A stretch of 64,000 nt of DNA from Sphingomonas kyeonggiensis (lineage in GTDB: Bacteria > Pseudomonadota > Alphaproteobacteria > Sphingomonadales > Sphingomonadaceae), in assembly GCF_030812785.1 (NCBI RefSeq), contig NZ_JAUSTJ010000002.1, forward strand, positions 434,001-498,000. Direction: 5' to 3'. This document shows, piece after piece, positions 43,404-53,000 of the stretch. The position numbers were made by a program, and so were the translations under genes. Numbering within the stretch: position 1 is the stretch's first letter; every line of letters begins with the position of its first letter. A model generated the notes under the pieces. The model did no database searches and was not told the DNA's origin. It saw only the letters and a program-made list of their open reading frames with translations.

Positions 43404-43582
43404 ATGTTCCGGTCGCGACACAAAGCTGAAAGATTAGCTTACTAACATATCTGCAGATATCGGGTTACCGCATAGTAAAATAATAATAAATTATAAGAAA
43501 ATCGCCAAATGGCGATTGTGGGTTCGTGCGTTCAGGATTGGCACCGTTCTGGTGCCACAGGCGTTTTAAGGGGAAGCGCGGC
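43404..43582 (+). promoter_or_regulatory. AT-rich promoter region of the TpsB operon
   Basis: This gap is strikingly AT-rich (about 43440-43505) in a GC-rich window. It holds a perfect 14-base palindrome ATATCTGCAGATAT (43447-43460), several TAATAA/TATAAG-like -10 candidates (43481-43497) and an inverted repeat ATCGCCA-AA-TGGCGAT (43501-43516). It should contain the promoter and operator for the operon that follows; the exact hexamers are not resolved. Confidence 0.6.
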
Positions 43583-45334
43583 GTGCATCGTTCAGGGTGG
43601 TTCTATCGTAATGGTTGCGGCTTGGGCGCTTTGTTCGCCGGGCTGCTGTGGAGCGGCGCGGCCGCGGCGCAGACCAATCCGCCGCAACAGAGCCTGCCGT
43701 CACCGGAGCAGGTGACGCCGCCGACCCCGGAGATCCAGAAGCGCTCGACCGTCAATGTCGACTCGCGCAGCGCCTTCCAGGCGGAGACTTGCCCGTTCGA
43801 GGATTCGCCGCTGCGGCTGGACCTGAAGAAGGTCGAGTTCTCGCGCCCCGACGGCTCGGCGCTGCAGCCGGAGATCGCGGCGGCGATATCGGACCTCAGG
43901 CTGCCGAGCGGCGACCAGTCGATCCGCGTGGTCTGCGAGCTGCGCGACAGCGTCAACGCGGCGCTGCGCCGGCGCGGCTGGATCGCCTCGGTGCAGATCC
44001 CCGCGCAGGAGATCACCGACGGGGTGCTCAAGCTGCAGATCGTCACTGCGCGGATGGTCGAGACCCGCGTGCGCGGCAATCCGGGGCCGTACGAGACGCT
44101 GCTGCGCGAGCGGCTGGCCCAGCTCCAGGCCTATGACCCGCTCAACGAGCGCACCGTCGAGCGGCTGCTGCTGCTCGCCGGCGACGTGCCCGGGCTCGAC
44201 GTGCAGCTGGCGCTGCGCCCGGCCGGCGGGCGCCAGGGCGACGTGATCGGCGAAGTGACGATCAACTATCGCCGCTTCACCGTGCTGGCCAACGCGCAGA
44301 ACTATAATTCCAAGGTGCTCGGCCGCGAGACCGCTTATGTCCGCGGCGAATATTACGGCCTGACCGGGATGGGCGACCTGACCTATCTCGGCGTGTCGAG
44401 CACCGCCGATTTCCACGAGCAGAAGATCCTCCAGGCCGGGCACATCATCAGCCTGGACGGGCAGGGCTCCACCTTTGGCGGGCGGCTGAGCTACGCCTGG
44501 TCGCGCCCCGATCTCGGCGCGCTCGACTATCGTACCGACACGCTGATCGCCGGCTTCGACTTCACCCGCCCGCTGGTCCGCTCGCTCAACACCAACATCT
44601 CGGTCGGCGCGGGCGTCGACTATATCGACCAGGACACCAACATCTATTCGGGCGGCACCAAGCTGCCGCTGACCCGCGACCGGATGCGGATCGTCTATGC
44701 CAGCGTGAGCGGCGACATGCGCGACCTCCGGCAGGATGGCAGCGTCATCTGGTCGCTGCGGACGGCGATCGAGCTGCGCAAGGGATTCGATATCCTGGGC
44801 GCGTCGAAGCAGGGATTCGTCGATGGGCACGTCCAGTCGCGCATCGACGGCAATTCGGACGCGTTCGTCGCGCGCGGCAGCGTCGAGGGGATCGTCGGGC
44901 CGAGCCCCTGGTTCCGGCTGATCGGCAAGGGCCAGGTCCAGTGGACCAATGTCTCGCTGCTCAACTATGAGGAATTCTCGCTCGGCAACCTGACGATCGG
45001 GCGCGGCTACGATCCCGGCGCGAACAGCGGCGACCGGGCGGTGGGCCTGAGCGCCGAGGCCGAGTTCACCCTGCCGATTTCGCCGAGCTTCACCGTGCAG
45101 CCCTTCGGCTTCTACGACTTCGTCTATCTCGACAATCTCGACCGCGGCGCGACCGAGCGCAACCGCAAGCTCTCCAGCTTCGGCGGCGGCGTGCGGCTGA
45201 CCCTGCCGGGCATGGCGCTGCTCGAGGTGACCTATGCCCATCCCAAGGACAAGGCGCTGACGATCGACCAGCGGCGCCCGCCCAATCGCCTGCTTGTGTC
45301 CCTGTCGCTGCGGTTCAGCGACGCTGCCCGCTGA
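43583..45334 (+). CDS. Two-partner secretion transporter (TpsB, ShlB/FhaC/HecB family)
   Basis: The 583-residue outer-membrane protein has a signal peptide (cut near AAAAQ, about residue 30), a proline-rich linker, two POTRA-like domains (about residues 75-225, with LRLDLKKVEFSR and IPAQEITDGVLKLQIV) and a 16-strand-type barrel with family motif GRGYDPGANSGDRA and a terminal LRFSDAAR rather than a final Phe. It exports the TpsA encoded next. GTG 43583 follows AAGGGGAA at seven bases. Confidence 0.93.
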   Translation: MHRSGWFYRNGCGLGALFAGLLWSGAAAAQTNPPQQSLPSPEQVTPPTPEIQKRSTVNVDSRSAFQAETCPFEDSPLRLDLKKVEFSRPDGSALQPEIAAAISDLRLPSGDQSIRVVCELRDSVNAALRRRGWIASVQIPAQEITDGVLKLQIVTARMVETRVRGNPGPYETLLRERLAQLQAYDPLNERTVERLLLLAGDVPGLDVQLALRPAGGRQGDVIGEVTINYRRFTVLANAQNYNSKVLGRETAYVRGEYYGLTGMGDLTYLGVSSTADFHEQKILQAGHIISLDGQGSTFGGRLSYAWSRPDLGALDYRTDTLIAGFDFTRPLVRSLNTNISVGAGVDYIDQDTNIYSGGTKLPLTRDRMRIVYASVSGDMRDLRQDGSVIWSLRTAIELRKGFDILGASKQGFVDGHVQSRIDGNSDAFVARGSVEGIVGPSPWFRLIGKGQVQWTNVSLLNYEEFSLGNLTIGRGYDPGANSGDRAVGLSAEAEFTLPISPSFTVQPFGFYDFVYLDNLDRGATERNRKLSSFGGGVRLTLPGMALLEVTYAHPKDKALTIDQRRPPNRLLVSLSLRFSDAAR

Positions 45335-45362
45335 GTTCGGCCCGTTGTTCGAGGAGCGTATC

Positions 45363-48300
45363 ATGCTGACCACCCCCGCCAAGGCCCGCGCCGCGCGATC
45401 CTCGACCCTGCGGGCGCTGGCATTGTCCACCGCGCTCGCCGGCGGCATGACGCTGATGCCGGGCATGGCCCGCGCGCAGAACAACACGCCGGGCGGACAG
45501 ACCGTGGTCACGCCCACCGGCGCCGGCGCGCCGACCTTCAACGGCGGCACCGGCAACCTGAGCGGCAACGCGACCAATCTCGACGTCGACCTGCGCGCGC
45601 AGAGCACGATCATCAACTGGGACCGGTTCAACATCGCCCAGGGCAGCCGGGTGAACTTCGAGACCGGGCTGGCCGGCGAGGTCGCGGTGCTCAACCGGGT
45701 GACCGGCACCGGCGCCTCCAACATCCGCGGCGCGCTCAACTCGGATCCCAATGTCAGCGTGTTCCTGGTCAATCCCAACGGGATCATGATCAGCGGCACC
45801 GGCAGCGTTTCGACCGGCTCGTTCGTCGCCTCGACGCGGGACATCTCGAACAGCGACTTCCTCGCCGGCACCTACCAGTTCTCGGGCAACAGCAGCGGCG
45901 ACATCACCGTCAACGGCAGCATCACCACGCGCGGGACCGGCATCGGCCTGATCCTGCTCGGGCGGCAGGTGATCAGCAACGGCACGCTGGATTCGGGCAC
46001 GCAGGACACCGCGCTGGTCGCGGCCGACGACGTGACGCTCAACTTCACGCCCGGCAGCCCGCTCGGCATCCAGATCACCCGCGGCACCAATATGAGCCAG
46101 GCGATGCAGATCGTCGGCGGGACGATCCAGGGCCGCAACGTCTATTTCGCGATGGCGACGCGGGGCTCGGCGACCAACTCGCTGCTCCAGGTCGACGCCA
46201 ATGTCCGCGCCGTCGCCGGCGACAAGGGCATCGTCATCGTCGGCGGGCAGTCCTCGATCAATGCAGACATCCGGGCGACCGGCGTCAACACCAACAACAG
46301 CGTCGGCGTGCGGGTGGGCGGCACGCTGACCTATCAGGGCGGCGCCGGCAATGCCGGCGTGCATGTCGGCGGGACGGGCACCGTCACCGTCGAGGGCACG
46401 ATCTCCAGCCAGGGCGACTACAAGGTCCGCGGGCCCAGCGTGGTGCTGGGCAGGACCGGCAGCACGATCCTGCAGCGGGCCAATGGCGCGGTGTCGGTAG
46501 TGGCCTATGACGGCGATATCAGCGGCATCGGTTCGCTCCTGCTCGAGGCCGACGGCGATGGCGGCGGCGGGCAGGCGCTCGTCCTCGACGCCGATGACGA
46601 TATCGACTTCGGCACCGGCACCACGCTCAAGGCCGGCGGCGCGGGGCTGGCCTCGGCGGTCAACATCTTCACCGGCGACCGCAGCGCCAATATCCGGCTC
46701 GGCGACGTCGAGGCGCTGACGCTCGACGGCGGCCTGTCGGGCGGCGCGCTCGAGGGCAAGCTCTCCCGCGCGGCGTTCCTCGGCAATGGCGGCGACATCA
46801 CGCTGGGCACGGTGACACTGGGCGGCGCAGCGACGATCGAGGCCGACGACCTCACCCTGACCAGCCTGACCGCCGCCGGAACGGTGACGCTCGAGGCCGC
46901 GAACGTGATGCGGGCGGGCGCGGTGGCCTCGACCGGCGGCGCGGTGATGCTCGACGCCACCACGCTGACCGGCGAGACCAGCGGCACGCGCGCCAGCGTC
47001 TCCGCCGCCGGGACGGTCGATATCGATGTCGACGGCAGCGCGCTGCTCGGCACCGTGCGCTCGACCGGCGGGGCGGTGACGCTCGACGCCGGATCGTTCG
47101 ATGCGTCCAATGTACAGGCGGTGACCGGCGCCACGCTGACGAGCCACAATGGCAATGCCCGGCTCGGCGGGCTGAGCGTGACGAACGGCTCCGCGACGCT
47201 CAATGCCGAGGACGACGCCTTCGTCGTCGGCAATGTCTCGGTCAGCGGCGACTATAGCGTGATCGGCGACGCCGTGACGCTGGGCGGCGGCCAACAGGCG
47301 GGCGGGGCGGTGACCGTCACCGCGCGCAGCGGCCCGCTGAGCAACAGCGGCGTGCTGGGCCTGACCAGCAATGTCGACGGCGTCGGCACCGAAGCGCTCA
47401 CCCTGCGCGGGCGGATGACGCTGGGCGCCACCACCACGCTCAACGGCGGCATCGCCAACCAGTCCGCGGTGGTGATCGACACCAACGCGAACAACGACAT
47501 CAACCTGGGCAACATCAACGGCGCCTCGCTGTCGATCGCCGGCGGCGCGCCGCTGACCGGCGACCTGGTTCTCGGCAATGTCAGCACCACCGCGGCGCTG
47601 GACCTGGTGTCGAGCGCGTCGATCACCACCGGCAACCTCAGCAGCGGCGGCCAGATCCGTCTGCAGGCGCCGATCCTCGACACGCGCAACATCAACAGCG
47701 CGACCAATGTGATCCTGTCAGGCCGGCAGGTCGATTTCGACGCGATCACCACGAACACCGCGACGCTGTCGACCACGGGCGGCAGCGGCACACGCTATCT
47801 TGCCGGCCTGTCGATCACCGCCACCGGCGCCGTGACGCTCAACAGCAGCGGCGGGGTGATCTCGGTCGGTCCGCTCGCCGCCGGGGCGCTAACCGTCGCC
47901 TCGGCAGGGGCGGTGTCGTTCGATACCGTGGTGGTGACCGGCGCGGCGACGATCACCACGACCGGTTCGAACGACATCGGCTTCAACACCTTCGTCGCGG
48001 GCGGCAATGTCTCGCTGACCAGCGGCGACGACATCGCGATCGGATCGCTCTCCAGCACCGGCGGCACGGTGACGCTCAACGCGGCGGACGACATCACGGG
48101 CACCGGCGGCGGCCGTGCCGCGCTGGGCGCCGGTGGCGCGCTCTCTGTGACGGCGGGCGGCGACGCCCGGCTGGCCGCGGTCAGCGGCAGCACGGTCAAC
48201 CTCCAGGCCGCGACGATCGACGCCGGCGCGGTGAGCGGGGCGGGCGGCATCACGCTGAAGGCGACCGCGGGCGGGCTGACGCTCGACGGGCTCGCCACCA

Positions 48301-51300
48301 CCGGTGGCAATGCCAGCGTCACCGCGAGCGGGGCGGTGACCATCGACGGACCGGTCTCGATCGCCGGCAATTATGCAGTGACCGGCAAGGGCGTCACGCT
48401 CGGCGGCACCCAGGATGCGACCGGCACGGTCGACATCACTGCGACCAATGGCAGCACCATCTCCAGCATCGCCGGGCTGCAGCTCACCGCCAATTCCGAC
48501 GGCGTGGGTACCGAGGCGCTGACGCTGCACGGCGGCGCCAATCTCGGCACCGACAGCCTGTTGCGCGGCGGGCCGGGCCGGCAATCGCTGGTGGTGATCG
48601 ATTCGGCGACGACGGGCAATTTCCGCCTCGGCGACGTCGATGCGAACGGGCTGGTGATCGCCGGTGGCGCGCCGCTGGCCGGCAGCCTGACCTTCGGCAA
48701 CGTGACGGTGAACGGCGCGGTCAATCTGGTCGTCGATGGCGGCATCACCGGCACCGGGATCACCAGCACCGGCGGCGCGATCTCGCTGAGCGGCGGCGGC
48801 GGCGCGACGATCGGCACGCTTTCGGCCAGCACGATAGACGTGGCGATGCAGGGCCATCTCGCGTTCGGCGACTTCACCGCCACTGCCGGCGCGGCGCATT
48901 TCGCCTCGACCGGCGGCACCGTGACGCTCGGCTCGGGCACGGCCACCGGCGATATCCGCGTCGAAGGCAGCGCAGTGTCGATCACCGATGCGATCAGCGC
49001 CGGCGGCGACTATCGCGTGCGCGGCACCACGGTGGCGCTGGGCGTGGACAATGATGCCGAGCTCCAGTCGGCCGCCGGCGTGGTCGATATCGTCGCGACC
49101 AGCGGCGCGATCACCGGCGGCAACCGGCTCACCCTGCGCAGCGGCACCGGCGCACTGATCCTCGACGGTGCCGGCGGGATCGATTTCGGCGCGGGCGTGC
49201 TCCAGGCGGGCAGCACCGGCACCGGCCAGCTCGGCCTGCGCGCGGGCAATGGCCAGCTGATCGACCTGGGCGACAATGTGGAGGCGGGGACGGTGGGCTC
49301 GGTCGATGCCGGCCACACCGCGATCGCCGCTTCGCTCACCCACAATGGCAGCCTGCGCTTCGGCACGCTCGATTCCACAGGCGCGGTCGATTTCCACCTG
49401 ACCAATGGCAACCTCACTGGCACCGCGCTCAACGGCGCGGGCACGGTGGCGATCGATGCGAGCGGCGGCACCGTCGATCTCGGGGCGCTCACCGGCACCA
49501 CGCTGACCGTCAACGGTGGCGCGCTCAAGGGCGGTTCCTGGACGGCGAGCGGCAATGCGGTGCTCACCGGCGGCACGATCACGCTGGTCGGGCTCGACAG
49601 CACCGGCGGCTCGGCGAGCGTCACGACCAGCTCGGGCACGCTGTCGATCGACACCGCCCATGCCCTGACCGACCTGGTGCTGACCGCCAATGGCGGCGAC
49701 GTGTCGGTCGGCACCGCGAGCGCAGGCGGCAACGTCTCGCTGATCGCGCTGGCCGGCAACATCCTCACTGACAGCGCGACGGCGGGCGCGACGCTGACGC
49801 TCAAGTCGGGCGGCGACATCCGCGGCCGCAGCGGCACCAGCCCCGGGCTTGCCGGCACCGACGTGGTGCTGGAGGTGATCGGCAACCTGACCACCGGCAG
49901 CATCACCTCGCCGGGCGGGCTCAGCATCACCTCGGGATCGATGAACATCGGCAGCGTCAACGCGGGCGCGGCGCTGAGCCTGACCGCGGTGAGCGGCGCG
50001 ATGACGCTGGGCAGCGCGACTGCCGGCGGCGCGATCAGCCTGACCGCGACCGGCGGGATCGATGTCGGCACGCTGACCAGCGGCGGCGGCGTGACGCTCG
50101 ATTCGGGTGCGGCGCTCGCAGTCCACCAGCTGACCGCGCCGGGCGCGGTGACCGCGCGGGCTGGCACGAGCCTGACGCTCGACGAGGTGCAGGCCGCCGG
50201 GCTGACCAGCAACGCGGCCTCGGCAACGCTCGGCACGCTGACCCTCGGCACGCTGACGCTGCAGGGCGGATCGGCCACCATCGCCGATGCGACGGTGACC
50301 GGCGCGACCACATCGAACCTGGCCGGGACGCTGGCGATCGACACGCTGACCGGCGCCGATGTGACGCTGCGCGCGGCGGGCATCACCGCGAACAGCCTCA
50401 CCGCCAGCGGCGTCACCACGCTCACCAGCACGGGCGGGACGATCGATCTCGGTCAGCTCGCCGGCACCGGCGCGGTGACGCTGGATTCGGCGGTAGGCGT
50501 CGTGATCGACAGCTGGCAGGCGCCGGCTGGCTTGACCATCTCCGCGATCGGCGATGTGACGCTGGGCACTGGTACTTCCAGCCTGCTGACCGTGACGGGC
50601 CGGGGCATCACCGTCACCGATGCCACCGTCGTCGGCGGTGCGGCGAGCCTCACCGCGAGCGGTGCGCTCAACGTCCAGACGCTGCGCGGCGGCAACCTCG
50701 TCTTCCGGGGAGCCAGCATCACTGCCGACAGTCTGACCGCGACCGGCACGACGGCGCTCACCAGCACGACCGGGGCGATCGACCTGGGCCAGCTCGACAG
50801 CACCGGCGCGGTCACGCTGGACTCGGCGGCGGGGGTGTCGCTCGACGGCTGGCAGGCGCCGGCGGGGCTGACCGTCTCCGCGATCGGCGATGTGGCGCTG
50901 GGCACCGGCACCTCTAGCCTGCTGACTGTGAGTGGCCGGGCCGTCACTGTCACCGACGCCACTGTGGCGGGCGCCGCGACGCTCACCGCAAGCGGGGCGC
51001 TCAACGTCCAGGCGCTGCGCGGCGGCAATCTCGCCTTCCGCGGGGCCAGCATCACTGCCGACAGCCTGACCGCAACGGGCACCACCACGCTCACCAGCAC
51101 GGCGGGTGCGATCGATCTCGGCCAGCTCGGCAGCACCGGCGCGGTCATGCTGGATTCGGCACAGGGTGTCTCACTCGACAGCTGGCAGGCGCCGGCCGGG
51201 CTGACCGTCTCCGCGATCGGCGACGTTGCGCTGGGCACGGGAACCTCTAGCCTGCTGGCGGTGACGGGCAGGGGCATCACCGTTACCGACGCCACCGTCA

Positions 51301-53000
51301 CGGGCGACGCGACGCTCACCGCGAGCGGCGCGCTCGACGTCCAGGCGCTGCGCGGCGGCAACCTCGCCTTCCGGGCGGCCAGCATCACTGCCGACGGCCT
51401 GACCGCGACTGGCACCACAACGCTCACCAGCTCCGCCGGCATGATCGACCTTGGCCAGTTGACCAGCGCCGGCGCGATCACCCTGGGCTCGGCCCAGGGC
51501 GTGGCGATCGACAGCTGGCAGGCGCCGGCGGGAATGACGGTCACCGCCGCCAATGCCGTCGACCTGGGCACCGGCACGGGCAGCGGGCTGCGCGTCACGG
51601 CGGGCAGCATCCAGCTGGCCGACGGCAATCTGACGGGCGACGCCAACCTGACCTCCACCGGTACCCTGGGGATCACCAGGCTCCGCGCGGCCAATGCCGT
51701 GCTCAAGGGCGGCACCATGACGCTGGGCACGCTCAACCTGGGTTCGCTGAACCTGAGCGGCGTCACCGCGACGATCGCCGATGCGACGGTGAGCGGCGAC
51801 GCCACGGTGGATCTGACCGGCGCGCTCGGGCTGGACAAGCTGACCGCCGCGACCGCCACCCTGCGCGCGGGGGGCACCGCGACCCTTGGCGGCCTCACCG
51901 CCACCAATGCGCTCACCGTGCGTGCCGGCGACCTGGTCCTGAACGGCACGCTCCGCGCGCCCATCGTCACCGTCGGCAGCAGCGATCCCGCCCGCGGCCT
52001 GCGTCTCGGCACCGCAGCCGATGCGGGGGGCGTCGGCCCCGGCCTGAGCGAGAGCGAGATCGCCCGGATCGACGCGGATCGCGCCGTGTTCGATGGCGGC
52101 GCCGGCGATGTGACGATCGGCACCCTGGCCTTTGGTGCGCAGACCGGCCGCAGCCATGTCGACATCCTCACCACCGGAGACCTCAAGATCGTCGGCGTGG
52201 TCGAGGGGGACGGGGTCGGGCGGCTGTTCCGCTTCGGCGGCGCGGCCAGCGACACGACGCTGGCCCGCACGATCCAGATCCTCGCCACTGCCGATGCCGG
52301 CGGGCGGCTGTTCTTCAGCAACGCCGATGTCGAGCTGCGCGGGGCGAAGATCGCGCTCGGCCAGAGCGGGCTGCTCGACGGGCTGTTCGCCAATGGCGGC
52401 GCCTCTGCCGACCAGGCGGCGGCGCTGATCGGCAATTCCAACTCGCCGCTCTACAGCGCGCTTGCCGGCGGCTCGCCCTACGTCACCGGCGAGGAGACGA
52501 CGCTCACCGCGGCGCGGCTCACCGTGCGGTTCAACGACTTCGCGCTGTTCCAGAATACCGGCACGCGCGGGATGAACACCGGCGTGGTGCTGACGGGCAG
52601 CCCGGCCGGCGGTCCGGCGCTCAGCCTGTTCGGCCCCGGCAACGGCACCCGCACGGCCTTTGCGCTGTTCGGCACGATCAACGGCGTCGGCGGCACCTCC
52701 ACTGCGATCCTCGGCAACACGGTGATCAACGCGAACGGCATCGACCTGGCCAATGCCCGGGTCAATGGCTGCGTGCTCGGCACCGCGGCGGGCTGCCTGA
52801 CCACGACGATCTCGCAGCCGACGCTCAACGTGTTCGATCCCGGCCGGCTCGTCGTGTTCCGCGCCGAGGCCGACTTCACCTTGCCGTTCGATCCGGTGCT
52901 CGGCAGCAACAACGAGGCGCTGTTCGCCGGCGTCGGCTCGATCGCCGAGCCGGGCGCTCCGGGCATCGAGCCCCAGCCCATCCCCCAGGAGCAGAAGTGA
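45363..53000 (+). CDS. Giant filamentous-hemagglutinin-type exoprotein (TpsA)
   Basis: The 2545-residue protein has a signal peptide ending MARAQ (about residue 38), a TPS secretion domain to about residue 290 with the NPNG motif at 137-140 (VFLVNPNGIMISG), then more than 1900 residues of Gly/Thr/Ala/Leu-rich beta-helix repeats. Three complete units of 111-112 residues and a partial fourth are near-identical (50451-51560). The only cysteines I found are a C-terminal pair, CVLGTAAGC, as in HMW1-type adhesins anchored by their C-terminus. It should be a surface-held fibre, adhesin or matrix protein. It is followed, with a four-base overlap, by the CHAT lipoprotein gene. Confidence 0.92.
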   Translation: MLTTPAKARAARSSTLRALALSTALAGGMTLMPGMARAQNNTPGGQTVVTPTGAGAPTFNGGTGNLSGNATNLDVDLRAQSTIINWDRFNIAQGSRVNFETGLAGEVAVLNRVTGTGASNIRGALNSDPNVSVFLVNPNGIMISGTGSVSTGSFVASTRDISNSDFLAGTYQFSGNSSGDITVNGSITTRGTGIGLILLGRQVISNGTLDSGTQDTALVAADDVTLNFTPGSPLGIQITRGTNMSQAMQIVGGTIQGRNVYFAMATRGSATNSLLQVDANVRAVAGDKGIVIVGGQSSINADIRATGVNTNNSVGVRVGGTLTYQGGAGNAGVHVGGTGTVTVEGTISSQGDYKVRGPSVVLGRTGSTILQRANGAVSVVAYDGDISGIGSLLLEADGDGGGGQALVLDADDDIDFGTGTTLKAGGAGLASAVNIFTGDRSANIRLGDVEALTLDGGLSGGALEGKLSRAAFLGNGGDITLGTVTLGGAATIEADDLTLTSLTAAGTVTLEAANVMRAGAVASTGGAVMLDATTLTGETSGTRASVSAAGTVDIDVDGSALLGTVRSTGGAVTLDAGSFDASNVQAVTGATLTSHNGNARLGGLSVTNGSATLNAEDDAFVVGNVSVSGDYSVIGDAVTLGGGQQAGGAVTVTARSGPLSNSGVLGLTSNVDGVGTEALTLRGRMTLGATTTLNGGIANQSAVVIDTNANNDINLGNINGASLSIAGGAPLTGDLVLGNVSTTAALDLVSSASITTGNLSSGGQIRLQAPILDTRNINSATNVILSGRQVDFDAITTNTATLSTTGGSGTRYLAGLSITATGAVTLNSSGGVISVGPLAAGALTVASAGAVSFDTVVVTGAATITTTGSNDIGFNTFVAGGNVSLTSGDDIAIGSLSSTGGTVTLNAADDITGTGGGRAALGAGGALSVTAGGDARLAAVSGSTVNLQAATIDAGAVSGAGGITLKATAGGLTLDGLATTGGNASVTASGAVTIDGPVSIAGNYAVTGKGVTLGGTQDATGTVDITATNGSTISSIAGLQLTANSDGVGTEALTLHGGANLGTDSLLRGGPGRQSLVVIDSATTGNFRLGDVDANGLVIAGGAPLAGSLTFGNVTVNGAVNLVVDGGITGTGITSTGGAISLSGGGGATIGTLSASTIDVAMQGHLAFGDFTATAGAAHFASTGGTVTLGSGTATGDIRVEGSAVSITDAISAGGDYRVRGTTVALGVDNDAELQSAAGVVDIVATSGAITGGNRLTLRSGTGALILDGAGGIDFGAGVLQAGSTGTGQLGLRAGNGQLIDLGDNVEAGTVGSVDAGHTAIAASLTHNGSLRFGTLDSTGAVDFHLTNGNLTGTALNGAGTVAIDASGGTVDLGALTGTTLTVNGGALKGGSWTASGNAVLTGGTITLVGLDSTGGSASVTTSSGTLSIDTAHALTDLVLTANGGDVSVGTASAGGNVSLIALAGNILTDSATAGATLTLKSGGDIRGRSGTSPGLAGTDVVLEVIGNLTTGSITSPGGLSITSGSMNIGSVNAGAALSLTAVSGAMTLGSATAGGAISLTATGGIDVGTLTSGGGVTLDSGAALAVHQLTAPGAVTARAGTSLTLDEVQAAGLTSNAASATLGTLTLGTLTLQGGSATIADATVTGATTSNLAGTLAIDTLTGADVTLRAAGITANSLTASGVTTLTSTGGTIDLGQLAGTGAVTLDSAVGVVIDSWQAPAGLTISAIGDVTLGTGTSSLLTVTGRGITVTDATVVGGAASLTASGALNVQTLRGGNLVFRGASITADSLTATGTTALTSTTGAIDLGQLDSTGAVTLDSAAGVSLDGWQAPAGLTVSAIGDVALGTGTSSLLTVSGRAVTVTDATVAGAATLTASGALNVQALRGGNLAFRGASITADSLTATGTTTLTSTAGAIDLGQLGSTGAVMLDSAQGVSLDSWQAPAGLTVSAIGDVALGTGTSSLLAVTGRGITVTDATVTGDATLTASGALDVQALRGGNLAFRAASITADGLTATGTTTLTSSAGMIDLGQLTSAGAITLGSAQGVAIDSWQAPAGMTVTAANAVDLGTGTGSGLRVTAGSIQLADGNLTGDANLTSTGTLGITRLRAANAVLKGGTMTLGTLNLGSLNLSGVTATIADATVSGDATVDLTGALGLDKLTAATATLRAGGTATLGGLTATNALTVRAGDLVLNGTLRAPIVTVGSSDPARGLRLGTAADAGGVGPGLSESEIARIDADRAVFDGGAGDVTIGTLAFGAQTGRSHVDILTTGDLKIVGVVEGDGVGRLFRFGGAASDTTLARTIQILATADAGGRLFFSNADVELRGAKIALGQSGLLDGLFANGGASADQAAALIGNSNSPLYSALAGGSPYVTGEETTLTAARLTVRFNDFALFQNTGTRGMNTGVVLTGSPAGGPALSLFGPGNGTRTAFALFGTINGVGGTSTAILGNTVINANGIDLANARVNGCVLGTAAGCLTTTISQPTLNVFDPGRLVVFRAEADFTLPFDPVLGSNNEALFAGVGSIAEPGAPGIEPQPIPQEQK
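50451..51560 (+). repeat. Tandem 333-336 base repeats within tpsA
   Basis: Units start at 50451 (336 bases), 50787 (333), 51120 (333) and 51453 (partial). Each encodes the sequence GQL.STGAVTLDS..GV..D followed by WQAPAGLTVSAIGDVALGTG and onward. Similarity between units is high at the DNA level, indicating recent duplication or gene conversion. Confidence 0.9.

Noticed and set aside
50451..51560. Tandem repeats considered as a CRISPR or satellite array
   Set aside because: They are in frame within tpsA with unit length a multiple of three and encode protein repeats.
45315..52441. Several long minus-strand open frames opposite tpsA
   Set aside because: Low-complexity Ala/Pro/Val or Arg/Ala/Gly-rich products that mirror the repetitive tpsA sequence.
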